Assembly (NCBI RefSeq): GCF_026343185.1
Contig: NZ_JAPEMA010000001.1
Coordinates: 2,728,001-2,792,000 of the forward strand
Direction: 5' to 3'
DNA length: 64,000 bases
From: Streptomyces sp. NBC_00091
GTDB lineage: Bacteria > Actinomycetota > Actinomycetes > Streptomycetales > Streptomycetaceae
Both the position numbers and the translations under genes were made by a program. Below, in pieces: positions 15,294 to 24,356 of this stretch. Every line of letters starts with the position of its first letter. Within the stretch, counting starts at the first letter, position 1. The notes below the pieces were generated by a model. That model saw nothing but the letters and a program-made list of their open reading frames with translations. It had not been told where the DNA came from and searched no databases.

Positions 15294-16535
15294 ATGCGTG
15301 GTGGGACGGTCGCGGTGGTCGGCGGGAGCATCGCCGGGTGTGCGTTCGCCTCGGCGGCGGCACGGGCCGGGGCGGACGGGGTCGTCGTACTGGAGCGCAC
15401 GCGCGGGCGGCTCGCCGACCGGGGCCTCGGGCTGTGCGTCCACGACGAGCGCGCCGCCGAGCTGGTCCGGGCCGGGGCGCTGCCCGGGGGGATCGCGGCG
15501 CACCGGCTGGAGCGGCGGCGGTGGGTGGTCAGGGACGACGCCGCCGGGCCCGGCGGGCGGGTGATCTGGGAGCAGCCGTTCCCCTTCCACTCGTACCACT
15601 GGGGCCTGCTCTGGCGCGGGCTGCGCGAGGCGACACCGGACTCGGTGGTGTACCGGCAGGGCGTGGCCGTGACGGGCGTGACCGGGGCTGACGGCGGGGC
15701 CGGGGACGGGGCCGGGGGCGGGGACGGGGCCGGGGCCGAGGTCCGGCTCGGGGACGGATCGGTCGAGCGGTACGACCTGGCCGTCGGCGCGGACGGGTAC
15801 CGCTCCGTGGTCCGCGAGGCGGTCTGCCCCGGGGCGCGGCCGCACTACGCCGGGTACGTCTGCTGGCGCGGGAACTTCGACGCCGCGAGGCTGGAGGGGC
15901 CCGGGTCGCATCCCGAAGCGGTGACCACCGTGTGCTTCCCCGGAGGCAGTTGTGTGATCTACCGGATCCCCGGGCCGGACGGGCCCCGCGTCAACTGGGT
16001 GCTGTACGCGCCGCCGCCGCAGGGCGGGCAGCTGCGCTTCGACGACCCGACGAGCTTCCCGCCCGGCGCGCTGACCCCGGAACTCCTGGACCACCTGCGG
16101 GCGTTGCTCGAGCGGGAGTTCCCGCCCCACTGGGGCCGGGCGCTCGCGCTGACCGACCCGGCGGACACCTTCGTACAGCCCATCTACGACCTGGAGACCG
16201 CCAGCACCACCGCCGGGCGGCTCCTGCTCGCCGGGGACGCGGCCACCGTGGTGCGCCCGCACAACACCAGCGGCGCCGCGAAGGCCCTCCAGGACGCCAC
16301 CGCCTTCGCCGCCGCCTGGGGCAGGGCAGGCACCTGGGAGGAGCTGCTGCGCGACTACCAGGCGGCCCGGGGCGCGGCCGGCCGGGAGCTGGTCGCGCTG
16401 GCCCGCCGGCTCGGGCGGGCCCAGGTGGAACGGACCCCGGCCTGGGCGCGGATGAGCCGCGCCGAGGCCGAGGCCTGGTGGCAGGGGCAGCTCGCGGGGG
16501 CGCCGGGCATCGGCGGCCAGGCCATGACCCCGTAG
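15294..16535 (+). CDS. FAD-dependent monooxygenase (PHBH/UbiH-like)
   Basis: 413 aa from the ATG at 15294 with GGGAG upstream. The N-terminal dinucleotide-binding fold is VAVVGGSIAGCAFASAAAR with an acidic end of strand 2 in VVLERTRG. The second FAD motif is LAVGADGYRSVVRE, and the third is LLLAGDAATVVRPHNTSGAA. This is the group A aromatic hydroxylase family, which uses NAD(P)H and O2 to hydroxylate aromatic or polyketide substrates. The ending matches no extra domain. It appears to be a single gene with its own promoter region; the substrate is unknown. Confidence 0.93.
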   Translation: MRGGTVAVVGGSIAGCAFASAAARAGADGVVVLERTRGRLADRGLGLCVHDERAAELVRAGALPGGIAAHRLERRRWVVRDDAAGPGGRVIWEQPFPFHSYHWGLLWRGLREATPDSVVYRQGVAVTGVTGADGGAGDGAGGGDGAGAEVRLGDGSVERYDLAVGADGYRSVVREAVCPGARPHYAGYVCWRGNFDAARLEGPGSHPEAVTTVCFPGGSCVIYRIPGPDGPRVNWVLYAPPPQGGQLRFDDPTSFPPGALTPELLDHLRALLEREFPPHWGRALALTDPADTFVQPIYDLETASTTAGRLLLAGDAATVVRPHNTSGAAKALQDATAFAAAWGRAGTWEELLRDYQAARGAAGRELVALARRLGRAQVERTPAWARMSRAEAEAWWQGQLAGAPGIGGQAMTP

Positions 16536-16868
16536 GGCCGGTTCGGGGTCGTTGCCCTGGCCGGGCGGGGGCGGGGTGCCGCTGCGCGGAGCTGCTCCCC
16601 GCCCCGCCCTTTCACCGTTTCCTGGGGCTCCGCCCCAGACCCCAGCGCCTCAAAGGCTGGCGGGGCTGGGGGAGCCGGTGCGACGGGGTGGGGCGGGGTG
16701 GGGCGCGGGCCGTTGCGGCCGGGCAATCCTGCCGGGCAGCCGCCCCGGCGGCCCCGCGCCGTACGACCCCCCGTGCCCCCGCGCGACCGCGCGGCCCCCC
16801 TTGACGGGCTCCGGCGGCGGGGAGAAGCTCCCCGGGCTCACGACCGAGGTTGCAGCTGGGGGGCCGGG
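16536..16868. other. 333-bp intergenic region
   Basis: No gene is supported here. It holds one copy of the GC-rich Streptomyces-type intergenic repeat (16620-16672), whose TGGGGCTCCGCCCCA core forms a hairpin and may terminate the monooxygenase transcript. The rest is G/C-rich low-complexity sequence leading into the peptidase gene. Confidence 0.6.
16620..16672. repeat. GC-rich intergenic repeat, copy a
   Basis: Contains CTGGGGCTCCGCCCCAGACC followed by a GCGCCTCAAAGGCTGGCGGGGCTGG-like element. The same two-part arrangement recurs at 24285-24332 and in expanded form at 53948-54160. The first part is a self-complementary hairpin; the second is an arm found inverted in copy c. Confidence 0.7.
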
Positions 16869-18758
16869 ATGCCGGAGGAGTCTGTCCAGACGGTGGGGGA
16901 GCTGCGGGCGCAGCTCGTGGAGCACGGGGCGCGGTGGTCCGTCAGCGAGCACCTGGCGGACGCGGATCCCGTGCCGCGGCCCTCGCTCGGGCTGGAGCCG
17001 GGGGTGAACCTGACGCCCGCCGCGGAGGCGGGGGCCGTCGACCTGAGGGCGCTCGTCGGGCGGGAGAGCGGCAACCCGCACCTGACCCGCCGCCGCGCCG
17101 CGCACGGGCTGCTGCCGGGTACCGACGCCAAGGGCGCGGCGGTCCGCCCGGCCGCCGTGGACTGGCGCAACCGCTGGGGCTGGCCCTGGCTGACCAAGGT
17201 CAAGGACCAGAACCCCTGCGGCTCCTGCTGGGCCTTCGGGGCGGCCGGGCTGGTGGAGTCGATGGCCCGGATCGAGCACGACGTATGGGCCGAGCGCTCC
17301 GAGGGGGACGTCCACGACGGGCTGAAGTCCACCTGCGGGCAGGGCGGCGACCCGGAGACCGCGCTGGACTGGATCCGGACGAACGGCGGCCTCGCCGACC
17401 CGGACTGCTGGCCGTACAGCACCCCGCCCCCCGGCCTGCCGGCCGAGCGGCAGGGCGCCTGGCGCGCCGAGTACACGCCCAGCTGGGACCGCTCGGGCCG
17501 GACCGTCCGGATCACCGACCCCGTACGCCTCGGCGACGTCGAGCAGCAGAAGGTGTGGCTGGACACGGTCGGCCCGCTCACCGCCTGCTTCGACGTCTAC
17601 GACGACTTCTTCGGGCTCGGCTCCGGCGTCTACCACCGCACCAGCGACCGGATCGCCGGCGGCCACTGCGTGCTGGTCACCGGCTACGACGACGCGGCCG
17701 GCTGCTGGCTGTTCAAGAACTCCTGGGGGCCCGGCTACCACGTCGGCGGCTACGGCCGGATCGCCTACGGCGAGGTCAACATCGACTACTGGGCCAAGTG
17801 CGGCCTGCGCGGCACCAACATCGACCCCTGGTCCAAGCGCCGCCTGCACACGGGCAGCGTCTACGAGAGCGGCAACGGCCGCGCCCACCGCAACTTCGAG
17901 ATGGCGGCGACCGCGGGCGGCGGGCGGCTCCAGCACTGGTGGCGCGAGGGCGATGCCCCCTTCGCCTGGTCCCGCGCCCGGACCTTCGCCACCGACGCCT
18001 CGGGGCAGCCCGCCTTCACCGGCAGCACCTACAACCGCAACATGGAGTCCCTGCACGTCACCACGGGCGGCCGGCTGCGCCACTGGTACTACGAGCAGTC
18101 CGGCGGCGTCTGGCGCGACGGCGGCGCCTTCGGCCCCGGTGACGCGGCCATCGGCTCGACCCCGGCGTTCATCCAGAGCGACTACGGCAAGCCGGGCAAC
18201 TTCGAGGTGGTGGTCCGCACCGCCGACGGCCGCCTCAACCACTGGTGGCGGATCAACGGCGCCCCCTGGACCTGGAACGACGGCGGCCGCTTCGCCTCCG
18301 GCATCGCGCACTACGGCCCCGCCCTGGTGCAGACCCGCTCCCGCACCCTCGACCTGGTCGCCGCCCGCACCGACGGCCGGATGCAGCTGTGGTGGCGCGA
18401 CGACCCGAACGGCTTCGTCTGGCGCCCCGGGGAGGTCTTCGGCAGCGGCATCACCTCCGCGCCCTGCCTGATCGAGGGGCAGTACGGGGCCGCCGACGAG
18501 GACACCGCCGGGAACTACGAGCTGTGCGTGGCCGCCGCCGACGGCAGCGTCGAGCACTGGTGGCGGGGGAACGCGGCCGGCGCGCCCTGGAGCCGCAGCG
18601 CGGTCTTCGGGCACGACGCGCTCACCGTCACCGGGATGCTCCAGGGCAGCTTCGGGTTCAACCTGGAAGTCCTCGTTCTGCGCACCGACCGCCTGCTCCA
18701 GCACTACTGGCGCGACGGTACGGGCTGGCACGAGGGGGCGGTGATCGGCCCGGCGTGA
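16869..18758 (+). CDS. Papain-family (C1) cysteine peptidase fused to a propeller-like repeat domain
   Basis: 629 aa from the ATG at 16869. Residues about 95-300 are a C1A papain fold with all catalytic residues: Q114 and C120 in QNPCGSCWAF, H266 in GGHCVLVTGY, N284 in FKNSWGPGY. An N-terminal stretch of 90 residues may act as a propeptide. Residues about 310-629 hold six or so repeats of roughly 50 residues, each with a G-x-L-x-HWWR core and a following W-x-x-G-x-x-F, typical of PLL-like lectin propellers or tectonin-type folds. No signal peptide is seen. An I42-like inhibitor gene follows by 31 bp. Substrate and location are unknown. Confidence 0.88.
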   Translation: MPEESVQTVGELRAQLVEHGARWSVSEHLADADPVPRPSLGLEPGVNLTPAAEAGAVDLRALVGRESGNPHLTRRRAAHGLLPGTDAKGAAVRPAAVDWRNRWGWPWLTKVKDQNPCGSCWAFGAAGLVESMARIEHDVWAERSEGDVHDGLKSTCGQGGDPETALDWIRTNGGLADPDCWPYSTPPPGLPAERQGAWRAEYTPSWDRSGRTVRITDPVRLGDVEQQKVWLDTVGPLTACFDVYDDFFGLGSGVYHRTSDRIAGGHCVLVTGYDDAAGCWLFKNSWGPGYHVGGYGRIAYGEVNIDYWAKCGLRGTNIDPWSKRRLHTGSVYESGNGRAHRNFEMAATAGGGRLQHWWREGDAPFAWSRARTFATDASGQPAFTGSTYNRNMESLHVTTGGRLRHWYYEQSGGVWRDGGAFGPGDAAIGSTPAFIQSDYGKPGNFEVVVRTADGRLNHWWRINGAPWTWNDGGRFASGIAHYGPALVQTRSRTLDLVAARTDGRMQLWWRDDPNGFVWRPGEVFGSGITSAPCLIEGQYGAADEDTAGNYELCVAAADGSVEHWWRGNAAGAPWSRSAVFGHDALTVTGMLQGSFGFNLEVLVLRTDRLLQHYWRDGTGWHEGAVIGPA

Positions 18759-18789
18759 GAGGCCCCGCGTGAGGTGAGGGAGGCAGTGC

Positions 18790-19119
18790 GTGGAGGTACG
18801 CAGGATCGCGATCGGGCCCGGTGAGTCGTACACCCTGCGGCTGCCCGGCCGGGGGGCGCGCGGCTACGTGTGGACCTGGCAGGTGACGGGCGACGAGGAC
18901 GCCGTCTCGGTCGCGGTCTGCGACCCCCCGCCCGGCGGGCCGGCGGGGCCGCCGCTGCCCGGCGCCGACGTGGAGCGGGCGTACGCCGTCCGGGGCGGCC
19001 GCCCCGGGGCCCGGGCCCGGATCCGCTTCGCGCAGATCCGGCCCCCGTACCCGCAGGAGGCCCCGTACGACGAGCTGATCCTGGAGGTCGACGTCAGCGG
19101 CGGAGCCGCCGGGGCGTGA
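18790..19119 (+). CDS. Chagasin-like (I42 family) cysteine protease inhibitor, putative
   Basis: 109 aa from a GTG at 18790 with GGGAGG upstream. It shows the loop pattern of chagasin-type inhibitors in order: a GY-x-W element (GYVWTW, residues 25-30) in place of the NPTTGYxW loop, a Gly-rich GGRPGARA turn, and RPPYPQE (84-90) near the RPW loop position, then a C-terminal DELILEVDV strand. Such loops plug the active site of papain-like peptidases. Position directly after a C1 peptidase gene supports the call. It has no signal peptide, like its neighbour. The final 26 bp overlap the convergent DUF418 gene. Confidence 0.68.
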   Translation: MEVRRIAIGPGESYTLRLPGRGARGYVWTWQVTGDEDAVSVAVCDPPPGGPAGPPLPGADVERAYAVRGGRPGARARIRFAQIRPPYPQEAPYDELILEVDVSGGAAGA

Positions 19120-20287
19120 GCGCCCAGTGCTGTACGGCTTCCAGCGGGCCCCGGTCGAAGCGGCGCAGCCACAGCCGCGATCCGGCCGCCAGGACGAGGC
19201 CGACCCCCGCCCACAGGCCCATCACCCACCACGGCCCGGACCCGGCGAACCGCTCGGCGAGCCCGAGCCCGATCCCGTAGCAGAGCAGCATGCAGAGCAG
19301 GTTCTGGGCGACGTAGCAGGACAGGGCGGTGCGGCCGACGGCGGCGAGGGCGCCGGTGACGGCGGCGGGCAGGCGCAGCCGGTCCAGGGCGATGCCGGTC
19401 AGGCCGATGTAGCCGACGGCGACGAGCGGGGCGGCGCCGTAGCGGCCCAGGACGAAGAAGTCGGAGCCCGCGAGCGTGGTCGCCGCGTTCAGCGGCAGCC
19501 CGAGGCCGAGGCCCCAGGCGGCCATCCGGGCCCGGATCCGGCGCCCGGCGGCGGTCGGGGTGAAGGCGCCCGCCCGGTGCAGGCGGACACCGAGGAGGAA
19601 GAGGAACACCAGCAGCCCGAAGGAGAAGACGGGTTCGATGCGCAGCGCCAGGGCGTGGTCGAGGCGGAAGGAGACCTGCGCGGGCCAGCTGCCGTGGGCG
19701 TACAGGTCGACGGCGCCGGTGTCGGGCGCCCCGGGGCCGGCGCCCCCGCCGGTGACGGAGCCCAGGGTCACCAGGGCGATCAGGGTCAGGTGCAGGGAGG
19801 CGGCCGCCCACATCGCCCGGCGGCGGACCTTCGCGGAGCGGGCCAGCAGCCGGGCGACGAGGAGCGCGGTGACGGCGTACCCCATCAGCACGTCCCAGGC
19901 GAAGACCAGGAGGAAGTGGACGGTGCCCTCGAGGAAGAGGAACGCGGCGCGGCGCGGGTACCGGCCCGGCCAGGGCTCGCCGCGGCGCGCGGCGGAGTCG
20001 TACTGGATGGCCAGGCCCACCCCGAAGAGGACCGTCAGCAGGGCCAGGAACTTGCCGTCGGCGAGGAAGCGGAAGAGGGCCTCGGCGATGTTCGCGGCCG
20101 AGGGGTCCCGGACCGGGTCGGGCAGGTCCAGGCCGCCCTGGAGGACGCTCCATTCGGAGCCGGGCGAGGCGAAGACCCAGACGTTGGTCATGAGCGTGCC
20201 GAGGATGGCGGCGCCGCGCAGGACGTCGAGCAGGGGCAGCCGGGACGCGGTCCGGTCCGCCCGGGCGGTGAGGAGGGTGTCGGCCAT
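19094..20287 (-). CDS. DUF418 domain-containing membrane protein
   Basis: 397 aa from the ATG at 20287; upstream extensions to 20383 are Arg-rich and unlikely. About ten hydrophobic segments are visible. It starts RLPLLDVLRGAAILGTLMTN, the R-x-x-x-LDxLRG motif of YeiB/DUF418 proteins, and the C-terminal DUF418 region has GRTALSCYVAQNLLCMLLCY and a late WLRRFDRGPLE motif. These integral membrane proteins are related to acyltransferase-3-type proteins but their activity is unknown. It is convergent with the inhibitor gene and divergent from the GntR gene. Confidence 0.93.
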   Translation of the reverse strand: MADTLLTARADRTASRLPLLDVLRGAAILGTLMTNVWVFASPGSEWSVLQGGLDLPDPVRDPSAANIAEALFRFLADGKFLALLTVLFGVGLAIQYDSAARRGEPWPGRYPRRAAFLFLEGTVHFLLVFAWDVLMGYAVTALLVARLLARSAKVRRRAMWAAASLHLTLIALVTLGSVTGGGAGPGAPDTGAVDLYAHGSWPAQVSFRLDHALALRIEPVFSFGLLVFLFLLGVRLHRAGAFTPTAAGRRIRARMAAWGLGLGLPLNAATTLAGSDFFVLGRYGAAPLVAVGYIGLTGIALDRLRLPAAVTGALAAVGRTALSCYVAQNLLCMLLCYGIGLGLAERFAGSGPWWVMGLWAGVGLVLAAGSRLWLRRFDRGPLEAVQHWALTPRRLRR

Positions 20288-20432
20288 GTCCTCAGCGTCG
20301 CGGGCGGCCGGGCCCGGTACGTCCTGCCGCCGGACGAAGCGGCAGTACATCCTTCGATGCAGGGGGGAGCGGGCGCCGTCCACATCGCGGACAGGAAAAC
20401 CCGTGCAACTGTCACGTATCTATCCTGTGCGC

Positions 20433-21083
20433 ATGCCGTCCGCCACCCGTGCCGCCACCGCCGCCGACCGCGTCTACCAGCACGTCAAGCAGGGCGTACT
20501 GGACCGCCGCTACGAGGGCGGGATCCTCCTCACCGAGGGCGAGCTGGCCGAGGCCGTCGGGGTCTCCCGCACCCCGGTCCGCGAGGCCCTGCTGCGGCTG
20601 GAGACCGAGGGCCTGCTGAGGCTGTACCCGAAGAAGGGCGCGCTGGTGCTGCCGGTCTCCGCGCAGGAGATCGCCGACGTGGTCGAGACCCGGCTGCTGG
20701 TCGAGGAGTTCACCGTACGCAGGGCCGTGCCGGCCCCGCCCGCGCTGCTGGAGCGGCTCACCGAGCTGCTGGAGGAACTGCGGCGGTACGCGGCCCAGGG
20801 CGACCTCGCCGCGATGACGACCGCCGACCGGTGCTTCCACGCCGAGATCGTCCGCAACGCCGGCAACGAGATCCTCAGCCGGCTCTACGACCAGCTCCGC
20901 GACCGGCAGCTGCGGATGGGCGTGGCCTTGCTGCACGGCCACCCCGACCGGGTGGAGCGCACCCTCGCCGAGCACACCGAGATCCTGGACGCGCTGCGCG
21001 CCGGGGACCGGGAGGCCGCCGCCGCGGCCGTGCGCGGGCACATCGGGCGGGTCGAGGCCCTGGTGCGGGGGACGGGCCGGTGA
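20433..21083 (+). CDS. GntR family regulator, FCD (FadR-like) subfamily
   Basis: 216 aa from the ATG at 20433. The winged helix-turn-helix is in residues about 10-75 (RVYQHVKQGVLDRRYEGG, then LAEAVGVSRTPVREALLRL). The C-terminal all-helical FCD domain (ETRLLVEEFTVRRAV, ADRCFHAEIVRNAGN with the metal-binding H-x-x-x and Asp, then RVERTLAEHTEIL) binds small carboxylate ligands in this family. There is no obvious ribosome binding site and a TATCCT -10-like box lies just upstream, so the mRNA may be leaderless. It overlaps the MFS gene (GTGA), so the pair is one unit. Confidence 0.93.
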   Translation: MPSATRAATAADRVYQHVKQGVLDRRYEGGILLTEGELAEAVGVSRTPVREALLRLETEGLLRLYPKKGALVLPVSAQEIADVVETRLLVEEFTVRRAVPAPPALLERLTELLEELRRYAAQGDLAAMTTADRCFHAEIVRNAGNEILSRLYDQLRDRQLRMGVALLHGHPDRVERTLAEHTEILDALRAGDREAAAAAVRGHIGRVEALVRGTGR

Positions 21084-22441
21084 GCCGCCGCTCGGGCGGC
21101 GCGGACCGGCCCACGGACCGGGTCCCGGACCGGGTCCCGGAGGACCCCCAGGGCGGGCGCCGGGCCGTCGCCGTCTGGTGCATCGGCGTCGCCGTCTACT
21201 TCGTCGCCGTGATCTTCCGTACCAGCCTGGGCGTGGCCGGGCTGGAGGCCGCCGACCGCTTCCACGTGAACGCGTCGGCGCTGTCCACCTTCTCCCTGCT
21301 CCAGCTGCTGGTCTACGCGGGCATGCAGATACCCGTCGGCCTGATGGTGGACCGGCTCGGCACCAAGAAGGTGCTGACGCTGGGCGCCGTCCTCTTCACC
21401 GCCGGGCAGATCGGCTTCGCGCTCTCGCCGTCGTACGGGATGGCGCTGGCCGCGCGCGCCCTGCTGGGCTGCGGCGACGCGATGACCTTCATCTCCGTGC
21501 TGCGGCTCGGCACCCGCTGGTTCCCCGCCCGGCGCGCGCCGCTGATGGCGCAGCTGGCCGGGCTGGTGGGGATGGCCGGCAACCTGGTCTCCACCCTGGT
21601 GCTGGCGCCCGTCCTGCACGGGCTCGGCTGGGTGCCGGCCTTCGCGGGCAGCGCCGTGGCCGGGCTGGTGGTGCTGGTGCCGCTGGTGCTGTTCCTGCGG
21701 GACCACCCCGAGGGGCAGGAGCCCGCGCCCGTCGCCCGGGGCGGGGGCGGTTTCGTCCGCAGCCGGATCGCCGACTCCTGGCGGGAGCCCGGCACCCGGC
21801 TCGGGCTGTGGGTGCACTTCACCACGCAGTTCCCGGCGATGGTCTTCCTGCTGCTGTGGGGCATGCCGTTCCTGGTCGAGGCGCAGGGGCTGGCGCGGAC
21901 CACCGCGGGCGGGCTGCTGACCCTGGTGGTCGCCTCCAACATGGGCTTCGGGCTGGTCTACGGGCAGATCATCGGCCGCCGCCCGTCCGCGCGCATCCCG
22001 CTCGCCCTGGGCACGGTGGGGATCACCGCCGCACTGTGGGCCGCCGTCCTCGTCTACCCGGGCGACCGGGCGCCGATGCCGCTGCTGGTCACCCTGTGCG
22101 TGGTCCTCGGCACCTGCGGACCGGCCTCGATGATCGGCTTCGACTTCGCCCGGCCGGCGAACCCGGCCGAGCGCCAGGGCACCGCGTCCGGGATCACCAA
22201 CATGGGCGGGTTCCTCGCCTCGATGACCACCCTGCTGGCGGTGGGCGTCCTGCTCGACGCCACCGGGGACGACTACCGGATCGCCTTCTCGTCGGTGTTC
22301 GTCCTGGAGGCCCTCGGCGTGGCCCAGATCCTGCGGCTGCGGGGCCGAGCCCTGTCCCGCGAACGGGACCGGGCCACGGCGCCGGCGGTGGCCCCGGCCC
22401 AGCCGGGCCCCGCCGACAACCCCAGCCCGGCCGGCGTCTGA
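21080..22441 (+). CDS. MFS transporter (12-TM)
   Basis: 453 aa from a GTG at 21080 that overlaps the GntR stop codon. Hydrophobic segments give 12 helices around a central loop near residues 215-240. The helix 2/3 loop is MVDRLGTKKVLTLGA, the typical MFS motif A (G-x-x-x-D-R-x-G-x-K/R). The pattern FRTSLGVAGLEAADRF at helix 1 resembles NNP/ACS-like anion or metabolite porters rather than multidrug pumps. Coupling to a FadR-like GntR protein suggests uptake of a carboxylate whose presence releases the regulator; this is inference. Confidence 0.92.
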   Translation: MSRRSGGADRPTDRVPDRVPEDPQGGRRAVAVWCIGVAVYFVAVIFRTSLGVAGLEAADRFHVNASALSTFSLLQLLVYAGMQIPVGLMVDRLGTKKVLTLGAVLFTAGQIGFALSPSYGMALAARALLGCGDAMTFISVLRLGTRWFPARRAPLMAQLAGLVGMAGNLVSTLVLAPVLHGLGWVPAFAGSAVAGLVVLVPLVLFLRDHPEGQEPAPVARGGGGFVRSRIADSWREPGTRLGLWVHFTTQFPAMVFLLLWGMPFLVEAQGLARTTAGGLLTLVVASNMGFGLVYGQIIGRRPSARIPLALGTVGITAALWAAVLVYPGDRAPMPLLVTLCVVLGTCGPASMIGFDFARPANPAERQGTASGITNMGGFLASMTTLLAVGVLLDATGDDYRIAFSSVFVLEALGVAQILRLRGRALSRERDRATAPAVAPAQPGPADNPSPAGV

Positions 22442-22460
22442 GGAGAGGGACCTACGCGAT

Positions 22461-23288
22461 CTACGGGGTGACCGCGAAGGCGCCCAGGATCGCGTCGGCC
22501 AGCGCGAGGTCGCCGTCCTTCTTCACCCGGTCGGCGACCGCGTGCGGCCGGACCCGGCCCGCGGCGAGCCGTACGTACGTCTCCCAGTCCATGGCCAGCG
22601 TCACGGCCGGGCCCAGCGAGGGGGTCGTGTCGAGGGTGGCCCGGCCCGCCGCGTCCACCCGTACGATCCGCAGGAACTCCACCGGACCGTGCACGTCCAG
22701 CACCACCGCCGAGTTCGGCGGCGCGCCCGCGCCCTTCGCGACCACCTTCGGCAGCCCGGCCAGCAGGATGTCCCGCGCCACGAGCGCGCCCGGCGAATCC
22801 CAGTTCCCGGGCACGCCGAGGGCCGTCCGCAGGTCCTGCTCGTGGATCCACGTGTCGAACGCCCGCAGCCGCAGCGCGAACTCCAGCGTCACCTGGTCGC
22901 CGAGCGGCCCGCGCACCATCGTCGTGGCCGGATCCCGCTTCTCGTTGCGCAGCTGACGCTGGCGGCGGATGACGGTGTACTCCAGCTCGGAGGTCATCTC
23001 GGGCGCGGTGTGGTGCCGGCGGACGTCAACCTGCACCTCCATGTACCGGGTGAACTCGTCCACCACGTGCCGCAGGTCGCGCGGCAGCGTGTGGATCGGC
23101 CGCGGGTCTCCGAGCTGCTCGCACTCCAGGCCGATGAGGTGCGAGACGATGTCGCGGACGGACCATCCGGGGCACGGGGTCGGCCGGTTCCACTCGCTCT
23201 CGGGCAGCGGGAGGACCAGCTCGGTTATCGCCTCGATGGAATGCGTCCACGCGTCGGCATAGGGCTGGAGGCTGGGATGGACGGTCAA
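22461..23288 (-). CDS. Maleylpyruvate isomerase-family mycothiol-dependent enzyme (DinB-like)
   Basis: 275 aa. A TTG at 23288 with GAGGGG six nt upstream is the likely start; the ATG at 23336 is an alternative. The N-terminal helical bundle has the MDMPI pattern: PLPESEWNRPTPCPGWSVRD with a metal-binding His two turns on (DIVSHLIG). A second conserved His lies in FDTWIHEQDLR, and the C-terminal domain resembles SCP2-like tails. Family members use mycothiol, the actinobacterial thiol, for isomerisation or detoxification. It is convergent with the MFS gene by 20 bp. The reaction is not known. Confidence 0.85.
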   Translation of the reverse strand: MTVHPSLQPYADAWTHSIEAITELVLPLPESEWNRPTPCPGWSVRDIVSHLIGLECEQLGDPRPIHTLPRDLRHVVDEFTRYMEVQVDVRRHHTAPEMTSELEYTVIRRQRQLRNEKRDPATTMVRGPLGDQVTLEFALRLRAFDTWIHEQDLRTALGVPGNWDSPGALVARDILLAGLPKVVAKGAGAPPNSAVVLDVHGPVEFLRIVRVDAAGRATLDTTPSLGPAVTLAMDWETYVRLAAGRVRPHAVADRVKKDGDLALADAILGAFAVTP

Positions 23289-23425
23289 CGGGACCCCTCG
23301 CGTGCTGTTCAGTGGCGCGTTGTGGACTATGCCCAAAACTACGCTGCCGGTGAGCGCCCCGGCAGTGCTTTCGTGTGACGATCGTAGGCCTGAGCTGACG
23401 GCAGATATGGCAGGACGGTGGTACT

Positions 23426-24223
23426 GTGCGCGCCTCGCTGATCCAAATCGCGGTGAACGACGGGGAGTCGGTGGCTTCCAGGCGGTCGAGGGCCGCCGAA
23501 CTCGTACGGGAGCAGAGCGACTCCGATCTCGTCGTGCTCCCCGAACTGTGGACCGTGGGTGCCTTCGCCTACGAGCAGTTCGAGACCGAGGCCGAGCCGC
23601 TGGACGGCCCGACGTACGAGGCCATGTCCAAGGCGGCGAGCGACGCCGGGGTCTGGCTGCACGCCGGCTCGGTCGTGGAGCGCGCGGGCGACGGCTCGCT
23701 CTACAACACCGCCCTCGTGCTGTCCCCGGCGGGCGAGCTCGCCGCGACCTACCGCAAGATCCACCGCTTCGGCTTCGACCAGGGCGAGGCGGTGCTGATG
23801 TCCCCGGGGGACTCCCTGACCACGGTGACCCTGCCGGAGCAGACCCTCGGCATCGCCACCTGCTACGACCTGCGCTTCCCCGAGCTGTTCCGCGGACTCG
23901 TCGACGCGGGCGCCACGACGATGGTCGTCGCCGCGGGCTGGCCGGCCAGGCGGCGGGAGCACTGGACCCTGCTGAACCGGGCGCGGGCCGTGGAGGACCA
24001 GGCGTACGTACTGGCCTGCGCGACGGCCGGTACGCACGCGGGCGTCGAGCAGGCCGGGCACAGCCTGGTGGTCGACCCGTGGGGCGAGGTACTGGCGGAG
24101 GCGGGCCCGGGCGAGGCCGTCCTGACGGTGGATCTGGACCCGGCGAAGGTCGCGGAGACCCGGGCCCAGTTCCCGGCCCTGAAGGACCGAGTCCTGGGCC
24201 TCCGCCCCCCGATCCGGCCGTAG
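23426..24223 (+). CDS. Carbon-nitrogen hydrolase (nitrilase/omega-amidase-like)
   Basis: 265 aa from a GTG at 23426. The nitrilase triad is present: E40 in VVLPELW, K111 in YRKIHRFGF, and C146 in GIATCYDLRFPE. The RKIHRF and CYDLRFPE segments match the NIT/omega-amidase branch, which deamidates 2-oxoglutaramate or related amides, or hydrolyses deaminated glutathione in other organisms. It has no signal peptide and should be cytoplasmic. It is divergent from the mycothiol-family gene; the space between is 137 bp. The exact amide substrate cannot be read from the sequence. Confidence 0.92.
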   Translation: MRASLIQIAVNDGESVASRRSRAAELVREQSDSDLVVLPELWTVGAFAYEQFETEAEPLDGPTYEAMSKAASDAGVWLHAGSVVERAGDGSLYNTALVLSPAGELAATYRKIHRFGFDQGEAVLMSPGDSLTTVTLPEQTLGIATCYDLRFPELFRGLVDAGATTMVVAAGWPARRREHWTLLNRARAVEDQAYVLACATAGTHAGVEQAGHSLVVDPWGEVLAEAGPGEAVLTVDLDPAKVAETRAQFPALKDRVLGLRPPIRP

Positions 24224-24284
24224 GGGCCTCGCCGAGCCGTGTCGGGCGCCGGCCGATGCCGGCGAAGCCCGGCTCCGCCGGGAC

Positions 24285-24332
24285 CTGGGGCTCCGCCCCA
24301 GACCCCGCGCCTCAATCGCCGGCGAGGCTGGA
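24285..24332. repeat. GC-rich intergenic repeat, copy b
   Basis: CTGGGGCTCCGCCCCAGACC is followed by a CGCGCCTCAATCGCCGGCGAGG element, the same order as in copies a and c. It lies between the convergent nitrilase and P450 genes, so its hairpin could terminate both transcripts. Confidence 0.75.
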
Positions 24333-24356
24333 TGTGGCTGAGCTCCGCCCCGGGCG

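Noticed and set aside
19127..22441. A 1104-aa plus-strand reading frame ending in the MFS transporter
   Set aside because: The first 650 codons are an antisense shadow of the DUF418 gene and an out-of-frame reading of the GntR gene; the GTG at 21080 is the natural start.
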